Positions 15,601 to 26,530 of a DNA stretch of 27,500 bases are shown here, one piece after another; the stretch's first letter is position 1; every line of letters starts with the position of its first letter. The notes under the pieces were generated by a model. It ran no database searches, had not been told where the DNA came from, and worked only from the letters and a program-made list of their open reading frames with translations. The translations under genes and the position numbers were made by a program. This DNA comes from Glandiceps talaboti (taxonomy: Eukaryota > Hemichordata > Enteropneusta > Spengelidae), in assembly GCF_964340395.1 (NCBI RefSeq), contig NC_135571.1, forward strand, positions 590,001 to 617,500. The letters are read 5' to 3'.

Positions 15601-17219
15601 CAGTGGTCTGACATTTGTGAAAGCTATACTAAGGCGTAAAAGAAAGTTTGTGTGGTTCCGATTACATTGAATTTTAAAATAGGTGGGGTAGGTAGAATTT
15701 TTATTTCATTTTTTCGTATTATTTTCATGTGTGAGTGTCTAGTTCAGGTTTTTCATTATTTTCCAAATGGTCTCTGTGTTGTTTATTTCTTCCCATCAGA
15801 TGTACAGCCATTATAGATTGGAAGAATAGTTTTATATTGTCTTTTTAAGTTGATGTCAGTTTCCGCACACACTATTTCTTGCGACACTTCACGATTTTCG
15901 CGACTTTATCATTATTTTTCTCGAATACTTAAACAAAGTTAGGTTCGACGTGAAAAACTAGGTGGGCTCGGGTAACCAGAACCAAACAACTTTTTTATTT
16001 GGCCTAATACGTAAATCAAATAAAGGAATATACTCTCGATTTCTATAACAAGACATTATTCTTTGAGTGTTTCAGACCATCCATTTCAGACTCTGGAGTT
16101 TCCATTACTGTTTGCATTTGAATTATTTTAATGCTACCTGCAAGTGCGACATTTTTTTCATCATATAACCAAATATATATTCACTATTCAGCTGTCAATA
16201 TTATCTGTAGGCAGTGTAGTAACAAGTCTTAATCTTAAATGGAAGCTTGGTTTGAATATGTCACCATTTCAAACCATACTAGTTGTAATTGGAGTTTTGG
16301 CATCATTTTTCGATCAGATAATCACAACATAATCACTGAAAATAAAATGTTAAATACCAATAATTATACATTATACATATTAATAAATGGTCGATATTAA
16401 CCAAAAGATGTACATGAATAGATTGAAATAAGGATAGCTGTTTAAGGCCCTGATGTTGGGTTGCGGTGCCAAAAATCAATTTGATTTAATTTGTCGTGCA
16501 TACAGCTACTAAAGGTTATTAACACACAGTACGCTGAATAGCCCACAACTCTCTCTCTCTCTCTCTCTCTGATTTGTATGCTCAGACATTCTCTTCCCGT
16601 TTCATCAAAAACTCACCAGTGTGCAGGGTTTATTAAAAACACTGTTGACATTTTCAAACCATGGCATTATTGGTGTGTTTCTGAATGTCCATTTTCAGTG
16701 GTGCATAAATTGTTGACTTTACGGGGAGGAAAGCATTTTATGCAATTTTCTAACTAATTTTCTTGAAAGCCATGCAGAATAATCACAATTGCAATGACAC
16801 TAGGGGAAAAGGTTGCACCTGTTACGACTCCAATAAGGATAGGGACTTTTTGAATAGTTAGAACAAAAGAAATTTACATGTTAAAACTCTTTACACAAGT
16901 TGATGATTTCTTGACATTGAAAAGTATGTTATTCAAAGCACTTCGTTTAAACTTTTGCTGTTAGGACATTTCTTTACAAAATTTGTAATTTTACTTTTAA
17001 TTTGTAAGCATCCTTGTACTAGACATTATGTATTTCTAATTGTAATGCTTAACATGTCAGACTGATTTCATAAAATTGCTTTCTTCTTCCACCAAAAATC
17101 ATTCAAATCAGAACCGATGAAAATGGATATTCAGAACTCATCAGTTATATTGATATTTAGGCAAATGTAAACATCTTACTACAAGCATAGCTACATTTTG
17201 TCGTCATTCTCGACAAACA
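15601..17219. other. Intergenic stretch without a recognisable gene
   Basis: AT-rich and unique-looking on both strands, with a short (CT)n run at 16549-16570. The small frame at 16144-16332 is hydrophobic but has no family motif, so I do not call it. Confidence 0.55.
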
Positions 17220-17993
17220 GTAAGACTTTTGTTGGACCAGACGATAAAATGTAGTACTGTTGGTAATACTTTTATTGGGCCAGACGATAAAATGTAGCAC
17301 TGTTGGTAATACTTTTATTGGGCCAGACGATAAAATGTAGCACTGCTGGTAATACTTTTATTGGGACAGACGATAAAATATAGCACTGTTGGTAATACTT
17401 TTATTGGGCCAGACGATAAAATATAGCACTGTTGGTAATACTTTTATTGGGCCAGACGATAAAATATAGCACTGTTGGTAATACTTTTATTGGGCCAGAC
17501 GATAAAATGTAGCACTGCTGGTAATACTTTTATTGGGCCAGACGATAAAATATAGCACTGTTGGTAATACTTTTATTGGGCCAGACGATAAAATGTAGCA
17601 CTGCTGGTAATACTTTTATTGGGCCAGACGATAAAATGTAGCACTGCTGGTAATACTTTTATTGGGCCAGACGATAAAATATAGCACTGTTGGTAATACT
17701 TTTATTGGGCCAGACGATAAAATGTAGCACTGTTGGTAATACTTTTATTGGGCCAGACGATAAAATGTAGCACTGTTGGTAGTACTTTTATTGGGACAGA
17801 CGATAAAATGTAGCACTGTTGGTAATACTTTTATTGGGACAGACGATAAAATGTAGCACTGTTGGTAATACTTTTATTGGGACAGACGATAAAATGTAGC
17901 ACTGCTGGTAATACTTTTATTGGGCCAGACGATAAAATGTAGCATTGCCGGTAATACTTTTATTGGGCCAGACGATAAAATGTAGCGTTGTGT
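17220..17993. repeat. 43-bp minisatellite, 18 tandem copies plus degenerate flank
   Basis: Eighteen units of exactly 43 bp begin at 17220 and recur every 43 bases (17263, 17306 and so on to 17951). Each has GTAATACTTTTATTGG, CAGACGATAAAAT and GTAGCACTG parts. Variants sit at a few fixed positions: GGGCC or GGGAC, AAATGTAG or AAATATAG, CTGTTG or CTGCTG. The first and last units are the most diverged, and two more degraded units extend to about 18075. The period is not a multiple of three, so no long frame exists. On the minus strand nearly every unit contains AATAAA. Confidence 0.97.
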
Positions 17994-18075
17994 GAGATTT
18001 TTGTCAAGCCAGATAATGAAATGTAGCAGTGTTATAAATTAGTAAGATTTGTGTCGAGCCAGACTACAATGTGTT

Positions 18076-18447
18076 TTAAAGTTCGTGATGAATAAGTTTA
18101 TTAATTCACTATAATAAATAACTAGGTAGAATACAACAATGGGAATGCAATCATGACTGCAACGAGATGTGAAGAATCCTTGACTCAAGAAATAGGCTAA
18201 AAACATAAAGTTGCCATTACACCAAGATAACACATCCAAACAAACTGAACCAGACCGTATCAACACATGGAATGCTATACAAGACCGGTCCGAGACAGAT
18301 AGATTTCCGACAGGACAAACACAGCTTTGCAGAGTCGTCGCAACTTGTCTGTCCTTATGACCGATTGAAATTTGAAGATAATGAGTAACATTTATTTAGT
18401 TTAGATTTCTACATTTTGATGAAATAAATGGCTATGCAAATATTCTT

Positions 18448-18536
<89 letters not shown>

Positions 18537-18923
18537 GAATTTGAGTAATATTACAGCCTGTTAATTACAGAGGGTAAAAAGTAGCACTCAAGGTCACTGG
18601 TTTCCAACATGAGACGTGTATATTGACGTATTCTTAACCCAACATTCTGAAATCACATATTTTGTCAATTTTCAGCCATTGGATTGGTCAGGTCAACTTA
18701 GTTATTCATCAGTTGGTGAATTAAATTGAAAAAAAGAAACCTTTATAATTCAAATAACATTCGATCTTATGTATACAGACCATTTCGAGTCTAAAATAAC
18801 AAGTTTTAACTTATTTTATGTAAAAAAATCCTGGAAGATCATATAGGAGAAATAAGGTGCAATCTTATTGATGTATCATTATCATGATAAAAATGTAATG
18901 TGACAAGAAAGCTCCGATATTTA
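18076..18923. other. Intergenic stretch with an 82-bp (CT)n array
   Basis: (CT)n runs uninterrupted at 18452-18533, about 41 units. The remaining sequence shows no gene or RNA feature on either strand. Confidence 0.7.
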
Positions 18924-19059
18924 ACACCCCATAAAATACTAGAATGGAATGCCTAGGAAAGGTAGTAAGTGGTATCGATAGCCAACCTTTGACACCCCAT
19001 AAAATACTAGAGTGGCATGCCTAGGAAAGGTAGTAAGTGGTAGTGAAGGCCAACCTTTG
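18924..19059. repeat. 68-bp tandem duplication
   Basis: Two adjacent units (18924-18991 and 18992-19059) each begin ACACCCCATAAAATACTAGA, continue with GCCTAGGAAAGGTAGTAAGT and end CCAACCTTTG. They differ at several bases (for example GTATCGATA versus GTAGTGAAG), so the duplication is somewhat older than the 59-bp one. Confidence 0.92.
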
Positions 19060-19980
19060 ATAGGCGTGAAAAACCCGCTCCATTTCACCAAGCTGTTCGA
19101 CTGACTTAATTAATGTATGACAGAACACACACTGTGAAACTGAGAACATGTACACAGACTGGACACGTTCGCCAATGCCAATGTCTCTAGACCACCACAC
19201 AACTAAAGAAACCGAAATATCACGACCAATTCAAGAAACCAACAACTCAACCTCATAGAGGCATACAAGAAATGTTTCCCTAAAGGAAGAAGTAGGTTTT
19301 AACGTTAACAGAAAAGGAGTGAAAAAGAAAGGTTAGCCAAGAGATTGTGTCAAGAGTGTATTTGACACGATGTTGACTACATAGTGTCCAGCGAGAGAGA
19401 ACATGACGGTAGACACCTGTTGCTATATATAGCTACCTGATCATGTGACCAACACTCCCTCCCTCAGCAACGAACTGCATACAACAAACGTGCTTCGACC
19501 AAGGCACGGGATGTCTAGACCTGAAAAGCAGGGAAAAATCCGACTTTCTACAGTAGTGAGCTGCTGAGACGAGCCAAGTACAGACACCCGGGGGCGCAAC
19601 ACCTGTAAATTTGATACTTTTAACCTTTGCAATAATACCAACATCGTCTCACAGGACTTGTGGAAAAAGAGTTTGGTGAAATAGATCTCGTTTTCCTCCA
19701 GTCCTGGTCTAGTAGGTTTTTACAGAAAATGTCAACACTGAGTATGATAAGTTCAAAAAATCCACCAATCATTTTTATGAGGGGGGGGGGGTAGCTGTAA
19801 AATGTCATCAAGTAAGGACTTACAGCTTCCAATAAGGACAAGCAACTTTTGCTATTTGTCGGCCTTTATCACCAACAGAAATAGTCATTCATAATTTAGA
19901 ATGCTGTTGGATTAAAGAAAATTCAAACTTCAACTATTCCCATTATAATGAATCTCACATAGACGATGTAAAAAAATTTT
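19060..19980. other. Intergenic stretch, no gene recognised
   Basis: Includes a slightly more GC-rich patch at 19080-19620 with no long frame or protein motif, and an 11-base G homopolymer at 19781-19791. Part of this could be old transposon 3' sequence next to the Penelope-like fragment, but I see no proof. Confidence 0.4.
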
Positions 19981-20470
19981 GTTGTATTCAATTTGAATTT
20001 TTGTTCCAAACACAACTTGAAAATTTACCTGACATTTTCGACTGCACTTTTCAGTCTTTGCCAACAGATCATCTTGACCCGCTATTTTCAGTAAACCTGA
20101 CCTTGCGGACACGTGAGCCTGATAAGGGGTCATAGGTGCGTGGAAGTTTATATCGCCCTCGTCTCTAGCTGTTCAGTGATGGTTTAAGAGCCCGGATGTA
20201 AATATCTTCTTTCACTCCTCGTTGAAAAGGTCTAGTTTCGATGTGTTGGGCAACCTCTGATGTGCTGGAACTAGGTATTCTATGTTCCAAAAATCTGGTT
20301 TTAAGAGATCTCTCTGTCTCCCCTATGTATGAATGTTGACATTGGCCTGTGTTGGTCTGGCCCTGGCAAGGAATTTGGTACACTACTCCACATACGGGTC
20401 AATCTATTGACAAAGACTGAAGTAAATTTTCAAGTCGTGTTTGGAACAAAAGTTCAAATTGAACACTACG
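19981..20470 (-). mobile_element. Penelope-like retroelement fragment: GIY-YIG C-terminus with inverted terminal segments
   Basis: On the minus strand from about 20395, the frame reads PVCGVVYQIPC, then SYIGETERSLKTRF, LEHR, SSSTSEVAQHI, RGVKEDIYIRA and KPSLN. A TAG follows at 20165-20167, and the same frame continues as RRGRYKLPRTYDPL. This matches the GIY-YIG end of Penelope-like elements (YxIPC, YIGET.RSL.TR..EH, then PSLN..GGRY.LP.TYD.L). Part of the tail, 19984-20028, returns inverted at 20422-20466 with 42 of 45 positions matching, so the truncated ORF is bracketed by inverted copies. The reverse transcriptase part is absent. In intact elements this nuclease nicks target DNA for insertion; this copy is broken by the stop and by 5' truncation. 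Confidence 0.8.
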
Positions 20471-21313
20471 GTTTATACACAGATGAATTTCCATTTGAAA
20501 TTAATTGTTGTTGTTTTCAAATGTTAATTCTCTATTGTATTGGCCCATGTTGAATTCATTTAACTGTTGTCCTTTCGTTTCATTGTTTCTGCTAATGATT
20601 TCATTATTTGGTGGGCATATAGACGTGTAGGTAAGTGGACAGGTCGTATATTCAGTGTTTGTAGAGATCTGTTTTAACGTCAGTGGCGCTGTTGCCTTGA
20701 ATTAAACGAAACGATTACAAACGCTAGAGCCCTTTTTAATTGCTGCCACTTGAGGGCGTACAAACAGATTGTGACTGAATATGCTGTAAGTAATCCAGAA
20801 AAATAACGATAAAATGCACTTGAATCATAGCTATATATTTCAGTAAAATTTACACTACTTTGCATGCGTACAAGCTAAACCTCGGCAATATAGCATTTAG
20901 AATCCCCAACCATGATGTCGACAATTCGTTTCCTTATTTACACATTTAACGTTTTATAACAGAGCAGTGAAACGGTTCTATTATTTTGTTGTCTGACAAA
21001 TCAATGCAATTTACAGCAGTAAAGGAAAAATTGCGAGAAAATTTCTTATGCATTGTGTTATTTGATAAACAATCTACCGAGATGTGTAATCATGGTGGTT
21101 GAATTGTTAGTGTGGTCAAATCTCCAGTCTCATCGCTGCTGGTTGTTTCTCATTAGTCCTTGGGCAAGATTTAAAGCACAATTGTTGACAATAAACAAGC
21201 ATATGGGTTTCCATTTTTCTTGTGGGAGTCCGCAACGCTGGAGAAATTTCCGAAAACCCGTGCATGTTTATTTTCATATTACCTACCAATTCCATCAAGC
21301 TCTGTATCCGTGT
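20471..21313. other. Intergenic stretch, no gene recognised
   Basis: Only short chance frames on both strands. The frame at 21053-21412 is carried into the following CAA repeat and has no motif of its own. Confidence 0.5.

Positions 21314-21391
<78 letters not shown>
21314..21391. repeat. (CAA)n microsatellite
   Basis: About 26 CAA units with one TAA variant near 21355. Frames of poly-Asn, poly-Thr or poly-Leu crossing it are artefacts. Confidence 0.97.
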
Positions 21392-21849
21392 GGTGGTTGT
21401 GTGATATTGTAGTTGTACTCATATACTTGGTTGTCTTACAAACCCACAGTTGTGAAAAAATAACATCATTTATAATTATTATTCCCAAGATAACTTGTCT
21501 CCTCCTCTACCATCCCACTCTGTTTACTATCGTGTATAATATATATCGAACTCTATGTGAACAATATACATGTATTGAGCGTTGAAACGTGTATGGACAG
21601 AAAAAAGGCGCAAAATATTCAACGCTTTCCGATGACAAGAATAGAAGATGTGTTGCATAATACAGCACTAATTGGAGGTTTGTGCAAACAGACAACGTCA
21701 CTGAAACCAAAATGGAAGGAAAATGACAGTGATGATAATAACTTGTGATGTTACCTCGTAATAGGTTAAATATGATATAGAGTTTATCGTGATTTATATA
21801 TACAAGCTGAAGGGTGAACAACCTGCCGTTCGCGAACGTTTATAGACCA

Positions 21850-22302
21850 GATGGTTGAGTGTCTGAAGTACTTGTACTGTCCATATGGTTAATAGCTATC
21901 CTAGGAGTGAGCGCAAATGTTTACATGATTAGAAAGCAACTCCTACTTATAGTGATGACAGGAAGGGACAATACAGCTGTCAACGAGATATTACAGAATC
22001 ACATTACTAGTGTTGGACGGCATATGCTTATCAAAATACATCAGCCCATTTTATTGGTCTCAGCTTTAACTTGTTTACACTAAAATATCACCACCTACTG
22101 ATTCACGATGACAGTTATGAACAGTAAATGATATAATTTTGACTGACAGCCCCGATTTGTTAGAACTAAGAACATATCATAAAGCCATATATACAAATTG
22201 GATTTAATCTACAAACGAACGTCAACTGCACATAAATCTTGGCAGAGCTGCAGAAGGTAACATTAGTGCATTAATAGCAACTCCATAATCTATACATAAA
22301 AC
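21850..22302 (+). repeat. Diverged duplication of the gene C upstream region (upstream copy)
   Basis: CTGTCCATATGG at 21877, the following TAATAG.TATC and GGAGTG.GC match 23344-23379 with about five differences in 36 bases. Further shared points are GGGACAATA/GAGACAATA, the ATATATA box (22187 and 23654) and ATTGGAT (22197 and 23663). The offset is 1467, 1467 and 1466 bases, so the blocks are collinear. The likeness fades around 22302, past a shared donor and GCAACT. Frames at 21859-22083 and 23395-23589 fall inside it and are not coding. Confidence 0.7.
22186..22256 (+). promoter_or_regulatory. Orphan lectin-type promoter and first exon
   Basis: ATATATA at 22187-22193, ATTGGAT at 22197-22203 and a donor GCAGAAG|GTAACA with its GT at 22257-22258 repeat the arrangement found before lectin genes A and C. 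No lectin coding exon follows before the next copy at 23654. A LINE 3' fragment starts about 45 bp downstream instead. It may be the remnant of a lost lectin gene or an alternative distal promoter for gene C. Confidence 0.45.
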
Positions 22303-22700
22303 GTCCTGGGCGAAAGCAGTTTGTCTTCTACGGTTTAAATTTTGCAACACATCTTCTATTTAGATCTAAGCTACTCTTAGTCCAACCACGTGGCAATTTC
22401 AATAGATCTTTTTCAGTGTGCTCACCCTCTCTGTGGAATTCACTTCCATTTGAAATAAGAAATGTAATGACAGTTGACATTTTTAAACGTAGTTTAAAGA
22501 CACATCTTTTTAGACAACATTTTAAGTGATTGATTTTAACTTGTCGGTTTTTATACATTGTGAATTATTTTAGTCGGTCAGTTTTACACTTAGTCCCTTT
22601 ATGTGTGCTGTTATTTTCTTTACTTTATTGCAATTTTTTAAACTTCAGTCTGTACAACGCACTGATACGCATGTGTAGCGCGTTTTCTTACAATAAATAA

Positions 22701-22736
<36 letters not shown>
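22303..22736 (+). mobile_element. LINE 3' fragment with (AAT)n tail
   Basis: From about 22311 one frame is open to TGA at 22527-22529 and carries the C-terminal signature of LINE reverse transcriptases: PRGNFNRSFSV, SPSLWNSLPFEIRN, then DIFKRSLKTHLF. A 3' untranslated region follows with AATAAATAAA near 22692, and an (AAT)n tail runs to about 22736. It is severely 5' truncated, which is usual for target-primed insertion. It is a different family from the 1-2620 LINE, judging by its C-terminus and tail. Confidence 0.85.
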
Positions 22737-22737
<1 letters not shown>

Positions 22738-23316
22738 TTGAACAATTGCACTCACTTTTAGGAGTCGACATGTTCCGACTGTTTACTTAAAATGACAGTT
22801 CTATGATAGGTCAGTAACTTACTATTAAAATCACGAAATCTGAATCCAGAATAAAGTGTCGAAGTACGTTGTATTTCAATGTATACTACTGTAACATTAT
22901 GTATACATCGTGATACAACAAGTACAGCTATCAGAACATGCCCACCAAAGCTCCTAGAAATAAGAACTATGTCAATGGTACACGAATACACTAATTACAC
23001 TAATTTCTAGGAAAATTACAAGTTCTGGCATTTAAAAATACAAATTTAAAGAAACAATAATTATACAGACGACAGAGTATATCAATGTAAAATACAAATA
23101 TGGCATACAACAGTAAAATATTCTTACTTTGGATCGGAAAATTAGAAACCAAGGCGACCTCTTGATCCGTCTACCTCTGCCCTTAAACGGCTGTTTTTAT
23201 TGTTATACGAAAGTCTGCATTCAAACTGTTAGATATGGATAATTTCGGAGGACAATACACCCTTGTGGATTCTTTTCAGTGTAAAATGTTAACCCTTCAT
23301 TTGTCGACTAGATGTA
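22737..23316. other. Spacer between LINE fragment and gene C promoter region
   Basis: AT-rich sequence with no recognisable gene on either strand. Confidence 0.5.
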
Positions 23317-23775
23317 TGAGTGTTTCAATACCAAGTACCAGTCCTGTCCATATGGCTAATAGTTATCTTGGGAGTGGGCTAAAAATTATATAATTTGAAA
23401 GTATTTACACTCGTGAGAATTCCCACTATAGGGAGAGACAATAAAGTTGTCATTGAAGTAAAAGAAATCAGTTTTGGACCGTATGGTTGTTATGCTATTA
23501 CTTGTTTAGACAAAGGACTTGTCTCTTTAACTGAAGTCTGTCATACTATAAACACAGCTTTGCACATCAGATTGTGCGGCTTAGACTGACATTAGACTGA
23601 CATTAAATTGACAAGTAACAAACAAAATGTATTCTATTATTATAATGAATGGTTATATATATATTGGATTAAATATTGATAACATATACACACGAACACG
23701 TACCGACAGTGAATCTATAGATTAAACTGGACAGAAATACTAAAGGTAAGCAACTACACATCTTTCGTAAAACAT
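23317..23775 (+). promoter_or_regulatory. Gene C upstream region: promoter, non-coding first exon and donor (downstream duplicate copy)
   Basis: The duplicate of 21850-22302 carries TATATATATATT at about 23654-23665 running into ATTGGAT (23663-23669), then a donor ACTAAAG|GTAAGC with its GT at 23746-23747. The lectin C start codon is preceded by CTATCTCTTTCAG ending at 24018. A short untranslated exon ending at 23745 and a 273-bp intron (23746-24018) are therefore predicted, mirroring gene A. Confidence 0.55.
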
Positions 23776-24021
23776 TTTGACTAAATAATTTGTCTTTTTT
23801 GTGTTGACCAACTTCTCTCAATGAAGGAATTGTCAATATTCGTGTTTTTTCGTTCGTTCGTTCATTATATTATTATGAAAAAGTTATGAAAAACTCTAGC
23901 TCATAGTTATAACACGTCCTTGCTAGCAACATTTACCAAACATCCCAAAACCAGCAGAAGTGACATCAGCAGGTAACCTACTTTCTCATATCACACTTTG
24001 GTTTGCTATCTCTTTCAGGGT

Positions 24022-24589
24022 ATGAGAATGATTTTGCAATCAATTCTTTTCATTACTTTGGCTGTAATCTTCTCAGAAGCCATAACGGAGTTCGAGGTGA
24101 GTGACTCTAAAGGTGCATGAGTAAGCTGTAATAGCAATTTACCGCTGAATAAACAACAGAGTAACTACACAGCGGCAACTGTCGATCTGACATCCAACAA
24201 CATAGTCGCTAAAACTGTTCAAATGGCAATGATTAGACATGATACGTGTACATTTGTAACGAATTGTATCCATTAGATTACAGTTACAGGTTTGTATAAT
24301 GTAATTATTATTTATTTTTCCTTTAGACGGAAGGCGAGTGTCTGCTTCCAGGTAAGTATATTTAATTTCCATTCTTAATTTATTAGTCTACTATGGAAAT
24401 TCTGTTCCTAAAATGGCCATGTGGATAAGTATGGGTTTTTAGTTTGGCCTATCTATTTTCACTATGTAATAAATTAATGAACAACTTCATAATGTCTATC
24501 TATTTGAACTAATGTGAAACAACAAGTCCGTGTTTGAAACGCTATAATTGCAAAAAACAAACAAACAAACAAACAAAAACACACACAAT

Positions 24590-24628
<39 letters not shown>

Positions 24629-25547
24629 CTAACTAACTAACTAACAAACAACAACGACGACGACGACGACGACGATGATGATGATGACGAAAAACATATA
24701 TGCAAAAATGTGTTATTGTCAGTAAGGAGTTGACTTGTAAGCAAACTAGAAGGTACAAGGTACAGGTATGACATCAAATTATGAATGTTATATATTAAAA
24801 TTTGTTGATGTACTTATATTTGTTATCGTACTTATTATTTCATTATATGGAATTAAATGTCATATGTACTTTTTATTTTATTATACTAATAAATGCTTTT
24901 TCTTGATGCCTATGATGTGACCATTCCCTTCTTTATGTTTTAGATGCGAGTATATGTGTGTGCATGAAGTACCAAGTATTCTGCGAACAAGGGGACCCAT
25001 ACCCTGGTCTCACTTATCAGGAATCGGCAGCCGTTATGTGTAAGGCCTTGGGAGGTCGACTTGCTAATCTGAAAAATGCTGAAATAGATTCTTTAGTCCT
25101 TAATCTTATTCAGGATAATGATCTGGACCAAGAACCGTGTATTGAACACTATGGCTTCATGTTTGGCTTAGAGGATCGCAACCAAGAAGGCGAGTATATC
25201 TGGAGTGACGGCACACCACTTGTTCAACAATGCAATTATTACACCAACTGGGCGCCTAAAGAACCAAACAACAAGGACAAAAAAGATGTCGAAGGCCAGG
25301 ATTGTGTACAATTTTGGTAAATATCTCTCCCACCTCTCGCCTTGTGCCATCATATTTTCATTCGACTTTTAGAAAAAATATGTTCAATTGTCCAATTAAT
25401 TTTCCAAAAACTAATACTCTTTTTTTCTGTGATTAAATATTTGATAGGTTCAGAGGTAATAGACAATCGTGGGATGATGAATACTGTAATTTCAGACCAA
25501 AAGGATATATCTGCGAGATTCCAAGTGAGTTTTTTTGTCTCTGTCTA

Positions 25548-25635
<88 letters not shown>

Positions 25636-25935
25636 CTCCCCTCTATAGAAACTTGTATGTTTCTTTGTTATGCCGATCTCTCTACCGACGTCATTGTGTC
25701 AGTACCAGTGCGTGCCAGTCTCTCTCTATGTGTCTTTATACGTCTGTTTGTGTGATTGTCTGTCTCTTAGAAGAATTATTCTGGCCCATATTCCTGCCAA
25801 TACAATTTCCATTCGTTATGTTTTGTATGATATAAACGCTGTTTTCAGATTTTTGGTTTTGGTTTGGTTTTTGTTAATTAATCTTTTTCATACATTCCAG
25901 GTTCATGTTGTTGCGATGGTTTCATATATAAATAA
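24022..25935 (+). CDS. Secreted C-type lectin C, five coding exons, 194 aa
   Basis: Coding exons join(24022-24096, 24327-24351, 24944-25316, 25448-25524, 25901-25935), 585 nt, intron phases 0,1,2,1, with donors GTGAGT, GTAAGT, GTAAAT and GTGAGT. Exon 1 is 25 codons (MRMILQSILFITLAVIF start), a signal peptide, the same length as in gene A. Exon 2 is 25 nt and adds a cysteine (C30). Exon 3 holds C38-x-C40-x6-C47, C66, C99, FMFGL (105-109), C130, EPN at 140-142 and GQDC154. Exon 4 has WDD at 166-168, C171 and C180. The terminal exon gives SSCCCDGFIYK with three adjacent cysteines. Expected fold pairs are C66-C180 and C154-C171, with C99-C130 as an extra loop pair by inference. The product is probably a Ca2+-dependent mannose-type binder, secreted and perhaps disulfide-linked into oligomers; the ligand is unknown. 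Confidence 0.9.
24551..24691. repeat. Composite microsatellite in gene C intron
   Basis: (ACAA)n at about 24555-24577, (CA)n to 24624, (CTAA)n to 24644, then (CGA)n and (TGA)n to about 24690. It lies between exons 2 and 3 of lectin gene C. Confidence 0.95.
25547..25632. repeat. (TCTG)n microsatellite in gene C last intron
   Basis: About 20 tetranucleotide units beginning 22 bases after the exon 4 donor of lectin gene C. It is the same motif as at 4757 and 26423. Confidence 0.97.
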
Positions 25936-26321
25936 ACTGACCACAATAATATCTGAATGTGACCTGTGACCCAATGGCGTTATCAAATTAAGTCCGACCA
26001 TCAGAAGAACGCAAGACATCTAAGTTTAACAGACGGCTACTTTCAAGCTTAGCTCTTATTATGTGGAAGAGTTTGCTATTTCGTTTAATCGTGCTTACTG
26101 GATACGTCTTTCAAACAAAGTTTACAATGCTGTGTTCAAAGTAAAAACTATGAACGTTTTCATTTTGTTATCTATTATCTGTCCTTTGAGTTGTTCAAAA
26201 TACGGTGTATGATGATAGTAGTGCTATTTACAATTATAACTTATATAGCGTGTCACTTGGTATTAGGATTGGGTTGACATATTCTACTTTCAGTTAAACT
26301 GTATCGCTAAATCTTCTTTGG

Positions 26322-26327
26322 AATAAA
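26322..26327 (+). terminator. Poly(A) signal AATAAA for lectin gene C
   Basis: A canonical AATAAA 386 bp after the stop codon at 25933-25935, within GGAATAAACATT. An AATAAA also overlaps the stop codon itself (25930-25935), but use of that one would leave almost no 3' untranslated region. Confidence 0.45.
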
Positions 26328-26422
26328 CATTAACTGCCTTTCTCGTCGTTATTTGTCAATGTTTCTGTCTTACTTTGTATATGTCTCATGATAGTTGTTT
26401 TTCTTGTCAGATTCTATATTTG

Positions 26423-26424
26423 CC

Positions 26425-26461
<37 letters not shown>

Positions 26462-26472
26462 GACTCTCTCTG

Positions 26473-26524
<52 letters not shown>
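26423..26524. repeat. (CTGT)n-(CT)n microsatellite
   Basis: (CTGT)n at 26423-26462, then CT-rich sequence becoming pure (CT)n to 26524. The frame at 26375-26581 is a repeat artefact. Confidence 0.96.

Positions 26525-26530
<6 letters not shown>

Noticed and set aside
16144-16332. 62-codon hydrophobic frame
   Set aside because: Too short, no family motif, and no supporting exon or promoter structure.
17220-17993. CRISPR-like regular repeats
   Set aside because: The whole 43-bp unit repeats head to tail with no unique spacers, in a eukaryotic context; it is a minisatellite.
21859-22083. 74-codon frame with a hydrophobic start, and its partial match at 23395-23589
   Set aside because: The likeness comes from a duplicated promoter region; the frames are not kept in step and share only short stretches.
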